Shown: positions 5,101-5,744 of the stretch, in pieces
Layout of the letters: every line of letters starts with the position of its first letter
How positions within the stretch are numbered: position 1 is the stretch's first letter
Source of the DNA: Acidobacteriaceae bacterium
GTDB taxonomy: Bacteria > Acidobacteriota > Terriglobia > Terriglobales > Acidobacteriaceae
Reading direction: 5' to 3'
DNA length: 5,744 nt
Assembly (NCBI GenBank): GCA_003154055.1
Contig: PMCH01000276.1
Span: 1 to 5,744 of the forward strand
Made by a program: the position numbers and the translations under genes
The notes under the pieces: generated by a model
Seen by the model: the letters and a program-made list of their open reading frames with translations, nothing else
Database searches by the model: none
What the model was told of the DNA's origin: nothing

Positions 5101-5744
5101 GAGCTGGTAGTAGTACCGCTGTGCGCTGGGGGACCGATGCGCTCGGCCGGAACGATTCCCTCCCCTTCCAGCAAGGCGTAAAAGCGGTCCGCAGCCAGGT
5201 TCTTGATGGTGTCGACTTTGCCGGAAGGCCAGCGGATCTCCACCGAGTCAACCTTCTCTGCCGCACCCAGCCCGAAATGCAGGCGGAAATCGCTCTGGGA
5301 GAGGTAGCTTCCGCCGCTGCGAACCTCGTCGGTCTGCGTCATTCCCCCGGCAACGACTTTCACTCGCGCGCCGATCGCCATGCGATTGCTTTTTGTGCCC
5401 GCCAGTTCAAGGCTCACCCAGTGGCGGCCCGGAACACCGCGGTTCCGCAGGACCATCGGCGAGCTCTCGAGATCCTCAACCACTACGTCCATGTTGCCGT
5501 CGTTGAACAGATCTCCGACCGCCAGACCGCGCGACACGCGCTTTTCTTCCAGAGCGGTTCCGGCGAGGCTACTGGCATCGCAGAAGTTGCCATCTTTCTG
5601 GTTCAAGTGGAGCAACTTGGGTTGCCGGTAGCCGCCGCCGGCAGGCACTCCCTCCATCTGCGGATAGACGTGCCCGCTCACTGCCACCAGGTCCAGCCAA
5701 CCGTCGTTGTCCAGATCCACGAAGGCATCGCCCCACTTCACGAG
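5082..5744 (-). CDS. FG-GAP / ASPIC-UnbV domain protein (CRTAC1-like), N-terminal part beyond the window
   Basis: The frame is open to the window edge; the GTG at 5741 is preceded by an in-frame Leu codon and lies inside a repeat domain, so the true start is outside. About 220 C-terminal residues are visible. Two FG-GAP/VCBS-type calcium-binding loops are seen, DLDNDGWLD (9-17) and DLFNDGNMD (77-85). An ASPIC/UnbV domain follows: HWVSLELAGTKSNRMAIGARVKV (107-129), EVRSGGSYLSQSDFRLHFGLG (139-159) and VEIRWPSGKVDTI (167-179), then a Ser/Thr-rich tail. Such proteins are usually exported beta-propellers that bind surface glycans or other proteins, sometimes with TPR repeats; they are numerous in Acidobacteriota and Planctomycetota. 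The substrate or partner is unknown. The stop TAG lies inside the DUF72 coding end, giving a 19-bp tail-to-tail overlap. Confidence 0.9.
   Translation of the reverse strand, partial: LVKWGDAFVDLDNDGWLDLVAVSGHVYPQMEGVPAGGGYRQPKLLHLNQKDGNFCDASSLAGTALEEKRVSRGLAVGDLFNDGNMDVVVEDLESSPMVLRNRGVPGRHWVSLELAGTKSNRMAIGARVKVVAGGMTQTDEVRSGGSYLSQSDFRLHFGLGAAEKVDSVEIRWPSGKVDTIKNLAADRFYALLEGEGIVPAERIGPPAHSGTTTSSHASSE

Noticed and set aside
5107..5116. GTAGTAGTAC resembling the GTACTAGTAGTAC repeat at 3965-3977, as flanking repeats around the DUF72 gene
   Set aside because: Only about seven bases are shared and the second copy lies in the Thr-rich coding tail of the ASPIC/UnbV gene; too short to call an element boundary.
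1..5744. A mobile element, defence system or CRISPR array
   Set aside because: No transposase, integrase, nuclease cassette, direct-repeat array or tRNA-linked boundary is visible; the genes are ordinary chromosomal families.

Overview
This 5.7 kb window is GC-rich bacterial chromosomal DNA, coding almost end to end on both strands. An enneatricycle-like mobile system, CRISPR array, tRNA, rRNA or insertion sequence is not present as far as I can see. The gene mix (a twin-arginine-exported sugar isomerase/epimerase-like TIM barrel, an FG-GAP/ASPIC-UnbV protein, a YkwD-like CAP protein, a DUF72 protein and RmuC) fits an Acidobacteriota-type soil bacterium, for example the Bryobacteraceae/Solibacter side. 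That assignment is inference from gene content and has not been checked by a search.

Layout from left to right: (1) a 5'-truncated beta-carbonic-anhydrase-like protein (+, 1-483); (2) a converging Tat-exported xylose-isomerase-like TIM-barrel gene (-, 493-1322), split by a -1 frameshift near 834-848 and carrying a perfect 26-bp palindrome inside its coding region; (3) rmuC (-, 1367-2698), 44 bp upstream of the TIM-barrel gene and in the same direction; (4) a divergently transcribed secreted CAP/YkwD protein (+, 2791-3666) whose C-terminal half looks like a second, decayed CAP unit; (5) a small uncharacterised protein of 85 residues (-, 3680-3937), convergent with the CAP gene; (6) a 227-bp divergent intergenic region packed with inverted repeats, including a CRP-like half-site pair and a strong 8-bp-stem hairpin; (7) a DUF72/YecE-like protein (+, 4165-5100); (8) the C-terminal part of an FG-GAP/ASPIC-UnbV protein (-, 5082 to the window end), overlapping the DUF72 gene tail to tail by 19 bp.

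The genes do not form an obvious pathway. The only same-strand neighbours are rmuC and the TIM-barrel gene; all other junctions are convergent or divergent. This looks like ordinary chromosomal core/accessory housekeeping DNA. The parts most worth a second look are the frameshifted isomerase-like gene with its palindrome, the repeat-dense divergent promoter region at 3938-4164, and the two-part CAP protein. I did not find a convincing new multi-gene system.
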